Of a stretch of DNA of 6,258 bases, positions 1-6,248 are shown piece after piece (position 1 is the stretch's first letter; each line of letters begins with the position of its first letter). The position numbers and the translations under genes were made by a program. Below the pieces are notes generated by a model. It was given only the letters and a program-made list of their open reading frames with translations. It had not been told where the DNA came from and searched no databases. This stretch comes from Thiohalomonas sp. (GTDB taxonomy: Bacteria > Pseudomonadota > Gammaproteobacteria > GRL18), in contig JAIVER010000076.1 in NCBI GenBank assembly GCA_023864145.1, forward strand, positions 1 to 6,258, in the 5' to 3' direction.

Positions 1-559
1 TTTCATGGGCTGTGAGAGTAATTTGCGTCATTAGATAATTTTGATCTTCTTCTCTATGAAAATCAAGCATTTTCATAGGTCATGGGTATAGAGCAGAACC
101 AGGAGCACGAATCACTTCAATACGCTCAATGGCACTAACCGGAATACCCTTCCAGAAAATTCCGAAAGCACACATCAGATCTCTGGTATCATTACCATTA
201 ACCATCAGCAAAGTCTGGAAGCGCATATGCACCAGAGGGGTCTGTTAGCAAAGTGATTCGCATTGATATGAACACCGGCACACTTTCCAGTATATCCGTC
301 AGATTAGTTGCGCCCGTCATTTTGATGTCTTCGGCGGTAATTTAATTACTGTCACCGTTGCAGGAGCCTTATCAAGTGTCTGCTCTGTAGCTATAGCTGT
401 AGCAATAATGACTTTAACTTGTGACAATTCTTCCAGGCTCAAATCAAGCAGAGAATCACTATCACTTTCTTCTGTAAAAGAGTCTGCATAGGAGAATGAG
501 GTAAGCAATAAGCAGCAGCTGCCGATAAGAGTTCTGCATATTTTTGAATAAAATTTCAG
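1..559 (-). pseudogene. TonB-dependent outer-membrane receptor, degraded N-terminal part
   Basis: Read on the minus strand, the pieces rebuild the start of a TonB-dependent receptor, an outer-membrane transporter of siderophores, cobalamin or similar ligands. Positions 559-344 give a signal peptide (KFYSKICRTLIG..LLLTSFSYA) and the typical lead-in DLSLEELSQVKV and TLDKAPATVTVI. After a frame change, 338-276 gives TAEDIKMTGATNLTDILESVP. After another, 273-238 gives VHINANHFANRP. After a third, 235-83 gives LLMVNGNDTRDL, FWKGIPVSAIERIEVIRAPG and SALYP, followed by TGA at 82-80. These are plug-domain signatures in the right order. The lesions look like a 5-nt insertion near 339-343, a 1-nt loss near 274 and a 2-nt CT duplication near 236. 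The usual GADA after SALY is missing, and the open frame at 79-1 may be a later part of the gene joined by deletion (inference). The start also looks damaged (CTG). Family and non-function are confident; the ligand is unknown. Confidence 0.88.
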
Positions 560-567
560 ATTAAGAT

Positions 568-573
568 GTCTCC
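568..573 (-). promoter_or_regulatory. Ribosome binding site of the decayed receptor
   Basis: The minus strand reads GGAGAC here. GGAG lies 10 nt upstream of a CTG at 559-557, which opens the frame encoding the signal peptide. The codons after it (AAA TTT TAT TCA AAA) are typical after a start, so this CTG probably replaces an original ATG. It is a better start than the internal TTG at 508, which lies inside the signal peptide. Confidence 0.5.
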
Positions 574-634
574 ATCTGACTTATTGCCACAATACCGATA
601 GAGAAAAGACACAGATTGTGGTGATTTTGAGTGG

Positions 635-643
635 TTTATACCA
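635..643 (-). promoter_or_regulatory. Possible extended -10 promoter for the receptor gene
   Basis: On the minus strand this reads TGGTATAAA, which matches the TGnTATAAT form of an extended -10 element, about 75 nt upstream of the receptor start. No good -35 box is visible at the usual distance, which is tolerable for an extended -10. The call rests on pattern only, in AT-rich DNA. Confidence 0.3.
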
Positions 644-816
644 GGACAACATAACTATAAACTCTGATACCAATAAATTACTGATAAGTGTAGCAGAACA
701 ATCCAATTTTTACATATTTTTTATGGCGATATTTAGAGTTGATTTCTGTATAGCGTTAGCTCTTTGGAAATAAACACTTAGTAGCGACAAAAAAGCTTCA
801 TTATTCTCATAAATCA

Positions 817-828
817 TATAAGCTTATA
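817..828. repeat. 12-bp perfect palindrome upstream of the cytochrome gene
   Basis: TATAAGCTTATA is a perfect 12-bp palindrome ending 27 nt before the cytochrome start codon. Its position would suit an operator or an element overlapping the promoter. Palindromes made mainly of A and T also arise by chance, so no regulator is assigned. Confidence 0.4.
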
Positions 829-845
829 CCAATAATTAAACCAAT

Positions 846-850
846 AGGAA
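846..850 (+). promoter_or_regulatory. Ribosome binding site of the dihaem cytochrome gene
   Basis: AGGAA lies 5 nt before the ATG at 856. It supports this start, which also gives a complete signal peptide. Confidence 0.6.
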
Positions 851-855
851 TCAAT

Positions 856-1446
856 ATGTTTAGAATATTTCTTGTTTTCGTTTTACTTTATTCAGTCAAT
901 TCATTGTACGCATCTGAACAGGATATTGCGTCAGAAATTGTTACTGAAGTATGCCAGCATTGCCATGGTCTTGAAGGTGAAGCTTCTAATATTCTTTATC
1001 CAAGACTCGCTGGACAGCATAAAAATTATATTATTAAACAATTACATGATTTTCGCAGTGGTAAACGAAAAGGTACGATGAATGATATGGCTGCCGAATT
1101 AAAAGATGATGAGATTGTTGCCTTGGCTGCTTATTTTAGTGCTAAGTCAGCTCTTGCTCATCGGGTTCTAGATAAGAAATTTGCTCAGGTTGGCTGGTAT
1201 ATTTTTCATCGCGGTAATAAATATTCCGACGTACCAGACTGTGCATCCTGTCATGGTGATAATGGTGAAGGCTCTGATAAACTGCCCCGTTTAGCTGGTC
1301 AGCACAAACGTTATGTGGCAGATCAATTAAACCTGTTTCACGAGCGTGAACGAAATAATGACAATGCCATTATGCATTCTGTGGCATCAAAGCTTACTGA
1401 AATGGAAATTGAAGCCGTTGCCAATTATGTCAGCGGGCTTAAATAA
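856..1446 (+). CDS. Secreted dihaem cytochrome c, c4/c553 family
   Basis: This 196-residue protein is a periplasmic or membrane-attached electron carrier with two covalently bound c-type haems. Residues 1-19 form a signal peptide (hydrophobic core, cleavage likely after SLYA), so haem attachment would follow Sec export. Two homologous cytochrome domains follow, at about 25-100 and 108-195. Their haem-binding CxxCH motifs are CQHCH (33-37) and CASCH (129-133). Each domain carries the same PRLAGQHK octet (49-56 and 144-151) and a later methionine suited to be the axial ligand (Met75 or Met78, and Met173). This repeated layout and length are typical of cytochrome c4, which feeds terminal oxidases in many gammaproteobacteria; that role here is inferred. 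The gene stands alone, divergent from the receptor remnant and convergent with the SNF2 gene, with no oxidase genes in view. It looks intact. A c553-like electron donor for another pathway is the main alternative. Confidence 0.93.
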   Translation: MFRIFLVFVLLYSVNSLYASEQDIASEIVTEVCQHCHGLEGEASNILYPRLAGQHKNYIIKQLHDFRSGKRKGTMNDMAAELKDDEIVALAAYFSAKSALAHRVLDKKFAQVGWYIFHRGNKYSDVPDCASCHGDNGEGSDKLPRLAGQHKRYVADQLNLFHERERNNDNAIMHSVASKLTEMEIEAVANYVSGLK

Positions 1447-1489
1447 TCACTTTCATTATTCCAGGATTATCCTTAGGATCTCGGAAATA

Positions 1490-4400
1490 TCAGGATTCAA
1501 GCGAATTGAGTAAATCCATTAAGTCTCCCTGAGAAAATTGCAGGCCTTTAGGGCTAGATGGTGCAGCCTTATCCGCTTTTTTATCCTGATAAAGCGCATC
1601 TGCCAGTTTTTGTTTATTCTTCTGCATTTGCAGGATTTTTTCTTCTACTGTTTCTTCTGTCAGCAGTTTATAAACAAACACGGGTTTATCCTGACCTATA
1701 CGATAAGCTCTATCCGTTGCCTGTCGCTCAACGGCCGGATTCCACCAGGGATCATAATGAATAACAGTATCTGCGGCAGTGAGATTCAGCCCTACACCAC
1801 CGGCCTTTAAGCTAATCAAAAAGACCTGAGCATCACCCTCCTGAAAGCTCATAATCACGTCATCTCGATTTTTTGTCTGCCCGGTAAGTTTTGCATAGCT
1901 AATGTTAAACTTGTTTAACTCTTCTTCAATAAAGCCCAGCATTTTAACAAATTGGGAAAATATAATAATTTTTCGCCCTTCTTCTATCATTTCAGGCACC
2001 ATTTCCATCAGCATATCCAGCTTGGCAGATACATTCACATCTTTTGCTTTGCTCAATGACAGGAGTCTTGGGTCACAACAGGTCTGACGCAATTTTAATA
2101 AGGCATCCAGGATCATTATCTGACTGCGAGCCAGGCCTTTTTTGCTGATTTCTTCACGTACTTTCTCATCCATCGCCAGACGCACGGTTTCATACAGATC
2201 CCGTTGTTTGCCTGAGAGTGCTACGGTACGGATCATTTCTGTTTTTTTCGGCAGTTCAGTGGCAACCATTTCTTTGGTGCGACGCAGCATAAAAGGCTTA
2301 ATACGCTTATGTAATTGCTGTTGTCTGTCATGATCCCCCTGTTTTTCTATGGGAGTGCGAAACAAGCGGTTAAATCGATCCTGGGTACCGAGAAAGCCGG
2401 GCATTAAAAAATGGTATAGCGACCAGAGTTCACCTAAATGGTTTTCCATTGGCGTGCCGGTCATACATAAGCGATGTCTGGACTTGAGTTTAAAAATAAC
2501 CTGGGAGGTTTTGGAGCGGGCATTTTTTATATTTTGTGATTCATCTAAAATAACATAATTATACTGCTGCTGCTCATGAAATTCTTTATCTCTTAACATC
2601 AGGGCATAGGTGGTCAGGACGATATCATATTCAGCAATATCCTCAAAAAAAGCTTTGCGTTGAGGACCGTGTAAAAGTATGATTTTTAAATCCGGGGTAA
2701 AGCGCTGTGCTTCTCGTTTCCAGTTACCCATCAAACTAGTGGGGGCAATAACTAAAGAGGGTTGTTGTTCATTATTTTTATCACTGCTCCTGTCATAAGA
2801 GCTCTTGTCACAGGAATGATGCTGTTTTTCATACAACAGATGGGCGAGCGCCTGTACGGTTTTACCCAGTCCCATATCATCCGCTAGAATACCATTGAAT
2901 TGATATTCTCGAGTAAATTGCAGCCAGTTTAAGCCTTGCTGCTGATAGTCTCTTAGTTCTGTTTGTAAGTTATCAGGAGGATTGAGTGCCTCTATACCCT
3001 TAAAGTCCTGAATTTTTTTACTCAATGCTCTTAACTGCTCAGGACCCTTCCATTTTAGCGTGGGATCATTAAGCAGTTCGCCTAACTGCATAGCCTGATG
3101 TTTGCTAAACTCCAGATTGCCTTTATTATTTAAGGCATGAGTATCATACAGCTCAACCAGAGTATCAAAAATCCCCATAATTCTTTCTGACGCCAGCTTT
3201 ATCCAGCGGGGGTTATTCTCATCTTCTGATACCGGCAGAATAATATGTTCGCGCGCTAAAATCCGGCCTCTCATTTGTGCCAGATCTTTTTCTATGGCCA
3301 GCAATTCAACCAGTGAAGGTAATAAGTTAATGGTCTGGCCATTTAATTCAATGCCCAGGCTGATTTCAAACCATTCTTTATCATCTTTTTCCTGCAGTTC
3401 ACCATACCATTCATCAGCTTCTTCAATTTGCATATGAAAGCTGTCATCAAAGTGAATATTCCAACCCTGTTCCTGCAGCTGAGGGATAACTTCATATTGA
3501 AAGTCATGCCAGTACCATAGTGATGTGGTGGCTGAGTCAGCCATTATGGTTTGATCCAGTTTATTCAGTCCGCTCAGCCCCACTTTAGCGGCACTCACAA
3601 AGTGATGCTTAGCAAGTAATTCAAGGCATTGCTGTTCAAAGTTGACATCACGTGCTATTTGATATTGCTGCTCTTGAACAAGGATTCGATAAGTGCTGCT
3701 TATTTTTTCAGGCTGAATTAAATGACCAGCATAATCAAAACGTAAACTCAGCAAATGCACTCTCCGCCCGCCATTGTCTTCATTTTCCGTAGTGGAGTGC
3801 AATAACAGATCAGCTATGGGTTTATCATTAATGTGAATGATTTCGGAGGTAAATTCAACCGGCATTGGTACTGCGTTTTCCGGCCATGCCTGCACCAGCT
3901 GCTCACTGACCTTTTGTGCCATAGTGTCAGGAATGGGAGGAGCGCTTAATAGTTTACTAATTTGCTGCGTCGATAAATCAGGATGTTGGGCAAGAGCAAT
4001 TTCATTATTTTCGCTGTCAATACAATAAAAGTGCTTCAGACGGAATGAGTCCTGTGCCTCCGGCAACATGTTAACACTCAGTTCATATTGTTTGTCTGTA
4101 TGCACCCATGAGAATTCCAATAGTCGTTTGTCACCCCATTGCATGGGCTGATTAAGTTCCTGCGTCAGCCAGAACAGACGCTGAGTTTTTAATAATTTTT
4201 TTAATGTGAGCTCGCCGATATCACCTTTGATCGCATAATTATTCTGACGGTAAAAAAGCCCTCGTCCGCTCATGCTATAGAGCAGGCCGGCAATTTCAAC
4301 ATCTTGTTCATTGTGTTCAAAATTCAGACGTGAGCTATAACCATCGACTAAATCTTCTAAACTCTGTGCTCTGCTCTTACCAAATCCGCCTTTCTTAAGG

Positions 4401-4951
4401 TGCCTGGCAACGATGGAGACAATTTCAATCCCGGAGTCGTTATCAGCGGGAGTCATTAAATAAAGTAAAACATTATTATGAACAGTCCTCGTATTGCTCC
4501 TGAGATCGGATACGCTTAAATGACTGTCTGAAGTTTCTGGATTAAAGGAGTGAAGCCAGTTCTCAAGATCTTTTTCATTCTGCTGAACATCATGACCTAA
4601 TTGTGCCTTTTCAGCGATTGTCTGTGCATTTTCCTGGGAAAATTTAAGCAGTGCTGCTATCGCATGCTTACAACGAAAACCAACAGGACAATCACATTCA
4701 CCAATAATAGTGGTGTGCTGTGCAGTCACCTTTAGCATGACCATCGTATTGTAGGCAAAACCCCGACTGCCAAAGACATCAGCATAAATCTTAATATCCT
4801 GACCTGTTGCAGATTCAATATTGGTAATTTCAACCCGATCACTTTCAAAGTAGTCGATACCTCGACCTAACGTCGCTGGACTAAAGGAATTTTTTATGCC
4901 TGTTTCTGCAATACCAGCCTGTGCCAGCATCAGTGTATATTCTTCATTCAT
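1490..4951 (-). CDS. SWIM zinc-finger SNF2-family ATPase/helicase
   Basis: This 1153-residue protein is an ATP-driven superfamily 2 motor of the SWI2/SNF2 group, expected to translocate on double-stranded DNA in the cytoplasm. Near the N-terminus is a SWIM zinc finger, CxCx5CxH, at Cys86, Cys88, Cys94 and His96. Residues from about 130 to 650 match no domain I recognise. The first ATPase lobe starts with the LRDYQQQG motif (666-673), then Walker A DMGLGKT (Lys697), the DESQ box (803-806) and TGTP (831-834). The second lobe has IIIFSQF (995-1001), LKAGGVGLNL (1048-1057) and the arginine-finger motif RQATDRAYRIGQ (1076-1087). All core motifs are intact. An in-frame TAA two codons upstream makes the ATG at 4951 the first possible start, but no clear Shine-Dalgarno precedes it. 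The gene begins 26 nt after the thioredoxin frame and is probably cotranscribed. Its substrate is unknown: transcription-complex recycling (RapA-like), repair or defence are all possible. Confidence 0.95.
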   Translation of the reverse strand: MNEEYTLMLAQAGIAETGIKNSFSPATLGRGIDYFESDRVEITNIESATGQDIKIYADVFGSRGFAYNTMVMLKVTAQHTTIIGECDCPVGFRCKHAIAALLKFSQENAQTIAEKAQLGHDVQQNEKDLENWLHSFNPETSDSHLSVSDLRSNTRTVHNNVLLYLMTPADNDSGIEIVSIVARHLKKGGFGKSRAQSLEDLVDGYSSRLNFEHNEQDVEIAGLLYSMSGRGLFYRQNNYAIKGDIGELTLKKLLKTQRLFWLTQELNQPMQWGDKRLLEFSWVHTDKQYELSVNMLPEAQDSFRLKHFYCIDSENNEIALAQHPDLSTQQISKLLSAPPIPDTMAQKVSEQLVQAWPENAVPMPVEFTSEIIHINDKPIADLLLHSTTENEDNGGRRVHLLSLRFDYAGHLIQPEKISSTYRILVQEQQYQIARDVNFEQQCLELLAKHHFVSAAKVGLSGLNKLDQTIMADSATTSLWYWHDFQYEVIPQLQEQGWNIHFDDSFHMQIEEADEWYGELQEKDDKEWFEISLGIELNGQTINLLPSLVELLAIEKDLAQMRGRILAREHIILPVSEDENNPRWIKLASERIMGIFDTLVELYDTHALNNKGNLEFSKHQAMQLGELLNDPTLKWKGPEQLRALSKKIQDFKGIEALNPPDNLQTELRDYQQQGLNWLQFTREYQFNGILADDMGLGKTVQALAHLLYEKQHHSCDKSSYDRSSDKNNEQQPSLVIAPTSLMGNWKREAQRFTPDLKIILLHGPQRKAFFEDIAEYDIVLTTYALMLRDKEFHEQQQYNYVILDESQNIKNARSKTSQVIFKLKSRHRLCMTGTPMENHLGELWSLYHFLMPGFLGTQDRFNRLFRTPIEKQGDHDRQQQLHKRIKPFMLRRTKEMVATELPKKTEMIRTVALSGKQRDLYETVRLAMDEKVREEISKKGLARSQIMILDALLKLRQTCCDPRLLSLSKAKDVNVSAKLDMLMEMVPEMIEEGRKIIIFSQFVKMLGFIEEELNKFNISYAKLTGQTKNRDDVIMSFQEGDAQVFLISLKAGGVGLNLTAADTVIHYDPWWNPAVERQATDRAYRIGQDKPVFVYKLLTEETVEEKILQMQKNKQKLADALYQDKKADKAAPSSPKGLQFSQGDLMDLLNSLES
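2786..2815 (-). repeat. 15-bp tandem duplication inside the SNF2 gene
   Basis: Two adjacent 15-bp units (2786-2800 and 2801-2815) match at 12 of 15 positions, and all three differences are transitions. They encode SCDKS and SYDRS (residues 713-722), followed by a partial third copy, SDK. The insert lies between Walker A and motif Ia, in a hydrophilic loop about 20 residues long. As a multiple of three it keeps the frame. It looks like a lineage-specific loop expansion. Confidence 0.65.
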
Positions 4952-4962
4952 TCTTTATTTGT

Positions 4963-4976
4963 TCATTAATTCGAGA
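4963..4976. repeat. 14-bp direct repeat, copy 1
   Basis: TCATTAATTCGAGA lies in the short gap between the thioredoxin frame and the SNF2 start. The identical 14 bp recur at 6218-6231, within the inverted repeat beyond the other end of the thioredoxin gene, so the two copies bracket that gene. A chance match is not excluded in AT-rich DNA. Confidence 0.5.
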
Positions 4977-4977
4977 G

Positions 4978-5238
4978 TTAATTACTACTTCCCTGAGGAG
5001 CATCCTCAAAATCTTCATCACGAGCCTCCATAGCTGGTAATTTTTTGCCTCCAAAAATACTATCAAAACGCCAGGTCATAAAGTTGGGTGTAGTGAGATA
5101 GGTTTTTTTGACAAAAAATTCTAATACACTTTTTAGACGATAAACGTGCGCAACAGAATCAATACGAATAATTTCATGACCTCTTTCATCAAAGGCTATC
5201 AATGTCGGTGCATAAAATAAATTAAGCTGATCAGCCCA
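4978..5238 (-). pseudogene. Thioredoxin-fold protein, C-terminal fragment after the in-frame stop
   Basis: Directly after the TAA the same reading frame runs on as WADQLNLFYAPTLIAFDERG, the cis-proline loop of domain 2, then the closing helices (RIDSVAHVYRLKSVLEFF) and an acidic tail ending DFEDAPQGSSN before TAA at 4980-4978. The conserved WADQL..FYAPT stretch lies upstream of the only plausible start in the frame, a TTG at 5202 without a good ribosome binding site. This shows that the segment was once translated through from the preceding frame, and it is unlikely to be expressed on its own. Confidence 0.7.
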
Positions 5239-5706
5239 TTATTTTGCTGTTATTCTCTGGCCATTAGGGGTAATAACCGGGGTATCAGAATTCATATCCA
5301 GCTCTACAATTTCAAAGTGACTCAATAACTTTTTAGTTGCTTCAAATTCTAATGGCTCAGAATGCAGCACATCACAGGCATGACAATCCTCTTGTTCAAA
5401 AAAGACCAGCAGTGGTTCTTGCGCCTGAAAACGACTACGATCCAATTCAAACGGCGGCGGCATAAAAAAATCTTTATGGTTCATGTCTGAAATTTCAAAC
5501 TTTGGCGGCGGATTGGCTCTGAATATATAATTTCTAAAGGACTCTTCTTTATAGTAGCCCCGCTCCACATATTTCATAGCAGCACGAAACTTATAAGGCG
5601 GATAGAAGCCTCTTAACATGAGCGCCTGCTTGCCCTGTGCATCGTAAAAAATCAATGACGGCGTAAAGTTGGCATTTTCTCGAAGGGCAAACTCCCGCTC
5701 TGTCAT
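5239..5706 (-). CDS. Thioredoxin-fold protein, middle fragment (end of domain 1, CHAC of domain 2)
   Basis: This 155-codon frame begins inside the first thioredoxin domain with MTEREFALRENANFTPSLIF, which supplies the cis-proline loop and C-terminal helices of domain 1. A proline-rich linker (FRANPPPKF, FFMPPPFELDR) leads to domain 2, with PLLVFFEQEDCHAC (Cys108 and Cys111) and IVELDMNSDTPVITPNGQR. It has no signal peptide, so if translated separately it would stay in the cytoplasm. It ends at TAA (5241-5239), after which the same frame continues with TGG GCT GAT CAG as expected for the family. It is best read as part of the broken gene rather than as an independent protein. Confidence 0.55.
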   Translation of the reverse strand: MTEREFALRENANFTPSLIFYDAQGKQALMLRGFYPPYKFRAAMKYVERGYYKEESFRNYIFRANPPPKFEISDMNHKDFFMPPPFELDRSRFQAQEPLLVFFEQEDCHACDVLHSEPLEFEATKKLLSHFEIVELDMNSDTPVITPNGQRITAK

Positions 5707-6080
5707 TACCTACCATCGGGTGTCGTTACTTCATTACTACCCCAGATATTAATAGGAATGACATCAAAGTTTTGTCTTGTATAGGCTTCAATATCTTTCT
5801 GGCCAAAATCTTTGTCAATTAAGGCCTGACAATAAGCACAATGTTTCTGGCCAAAATAGACAATAATACCTTTTTTTCCATTATCAACAGCTTCCTGAAT
5901 ATCTTCTGATAATTCCAGAAAACTCTTTTTAAACCAGTCAGGATAAACTATTTCTGGAATGACAGGCTGATCATTAAAGGCATTTTCCCAATCATCATCC
6001 CAGTCATCTTTTTCTGTCTGATCGGCAGCCAGGAGAGGCTGGCTCAATAAAAATACCACTAATATTATAATCTTACGCAT
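5706..6080 (-). CDS. Thioredoxin-fold protein, N-terminal fragment (signal peptide and CAYC)
   Basis: Counting from the ATG at 6080, this fragment is 124 residues. Residues 1-19 form a signal peptide (MRKIIILVVFLLSQPLLAA). An acidic segment with DDWDDDWENAF follows, then the first half of a thioredoxin fold with GIIVYFGQKHCAYC (Cys81 and Cys84) and FDVIPINIWG. The frame ends at TAA (5708-5706) straight after TTPDGR, before the cis-proline loop. The fragment therefore cannot form a complete thioredoxin domain alone. Its stop overlaps the next piece's ATG by one base (TAATG), an arrangement that can permit termination-reinitiation. Confidence 0.6.
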   Translation of the reverse strand: MRKIIILVVFLLSQPLLAADQTEKDDWDDDWENAFNDQPVIPEIVYPDWFKKSFLELSEDIQEAVDNGKKGIIVYFGQKHCAYCQALIDKDFGQKDIEAYTRQNFDVIPINIWGSNEVTTPDGR

Positions 6081-6167
6081 CAAGACTTACCCATATTGAG
6101 TACACTGGAAAATAGAACTACATTTATTATTAACCTAAATGTACTGCCCCCTCTATCTAATAGACCT

Positions 6168-6173
6168 ATTATA
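6168..6173 (-). promoter_or_regulatory. Likely -10 box for the thioredoxin-SNF2 transcription unit
   Basis: The minus strand reads TATAAT, a perfect -10 consensus inside TATATAATAGG, about 88 nt upstream of the ATG at 6080. The -35 region is weak (CTGCAT-like, about 18 nt upstream). It is the best promoter candidate for the thioredoxin gene and perhaps for the SNF2 gene behind it. Confidence 0.45.
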
Positions 6174-6207
6174 TACCCAATCAACTTGAAAATGCAGGAT
6201 CGAACAC

Positions 6208-6248
6208 TTGGAAATTATCATTAATTCGAGAATCTAATGATTTTCCAA
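6208..6248. repeat. Imperfect inverted repeat upstream of the thioredoxin gene
   Basis: TTGGAAA (6208-6214) pairs with TTTCCAA (6242-6248), and TCATTA (6218-6223) pairs with TAATGA (6235-6240). ATTC and GAAT continue the symmetry to the centre. The whole is a nearly palindromic element of about 41 bp, with three unpaired bases on one side, one on the other and one bulge. No T-run follows on either strand, so a factor-independent terminator is unlikely. It may be a REP- or MITE-like unit or a regulator site. It contains the second copy of the 14-bp direct repeat (6218-6231). Confidence 0.6.

Larger units (their letters stand above)
560..855. other. Divergent intergenic region between receptor remnant and cytochrome gene
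   Basis: This roughly 300-bp AT-rich stretch separates the leftward receptor remnant from the rightward cytochrome gene. It holds the receptor ribosome binding site, a possible leftward -10, a 7-bp inverted repeat (CCACAAT at 587-593 with ATTGTGG at 615-621, 21 nt apart), two similar ATACCAATAA words at 667-676 and 826-835, and a 12-bp palindrome at 817-828. A rightward promoter must lie here, but I cannot pick a convincing -35/-10 pair. No credible gene was seen on either strand. Confidence 0.6.
4978..6080 (-). pseudogene. Secreted tandem thioredoxin-fold protein, broken by a frameshift and a stop
   Basis: Three consecutive minus-strand pieces are one ancestral gene. Restoring a single nucleotide near 5708 and one sense codon at 5241-5239 gives a continuous frame of about 368 residues. 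It has a signal peptide, an acidic Asp/Trp-rich linker and two thioredoxin-fold domains, each with a CxxC redox pair (CAYC, then CHAC) and a later proline of the cis-Pro type (NFTPSLIFYD; FYAPTLIAFD). The two domains align with each other: TPDGR to TP and TPNGQR to AP are the same length once the missing residue is counted. Such proteins act in the periplasm as thiol-disulfide reductases (SoxW- or DsbC-like roles are possible; the substrate is unknown). ATG at 6080 is preferred over TTG at 6083 because a GGGTAAG at 6092-6086 sits 5 nt upstream of it. It is probably non-functional, though the separate pieces might still be translated. Confidence 0.8.

Noticed and set aside
317..508. 63-codon minus-strand frame as an independent small gene
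   Set aside because: Its content (DLSLEELSQVKV, TLDKAPATVTVI) is the N-terminal lead-in of a TonB-dependent receptor, its TTG start lies inside the signal peptide, and receptor homology continues past its stop in other frames.
587..621. CCACAAT/ATTGTGG inverted repeat as a regulator site or hairpin
   Set aside because: The arms are 7 bp with a 21-nt gap and do not extend; this is expected by chance often enough that I would not call it.
723..773. 16-codon plus-strand open frame upstream of the cytochrome gene
   Set aside because: It has no ribosome binding site, no recognisable peptide character and no sign of a leader-peptide attenuator.
872..1081. 69-codon plus-strand frame overlapping the cytochrome gene
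   Set aside because: It is in another frame of a clear cytochrome gene and has no domain-like sequence.
1447..1489. Terminator between the convergent cytochrome and SNF2 genes
   Set aside because: Only short 4-bp stems around the repeated AGGAT words are visible, with no GC-rich hairpin and no T-run on either strand.
1538..4028. Several plus-strand open frames of 60-90 codons opposite the SNF2 gene
   Set aside because: They lie wholly antisense to a motif-rich 1153-residue coding frame and show no protein features of their own.
1490..4951. SNF2 protein as part of a DISARM-like or other anti-phage system
   Set aside because: No methyltransferase, DUF1998, phospholipase-D, nuclease or other defence partner is present in the window; the neighbours are a periplasmic thioredoxin-fold gene and a cytochrome gene.
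4978..5202. 74-codon minus-strand frame as a separate gene starting at TTG
   Set aside because: Conserved thioredoxin sequence extends upstream of the TTG, in frame, to the TAA at 5241-5239, so the start is an artefact of the stop.
5239..5241. TAA reassigned to an amino acid or efficiently read through
   Set aside because: TAA ends other frames in this window, and the following T is a strong termination context; a simple nonsense mutation explains it better.
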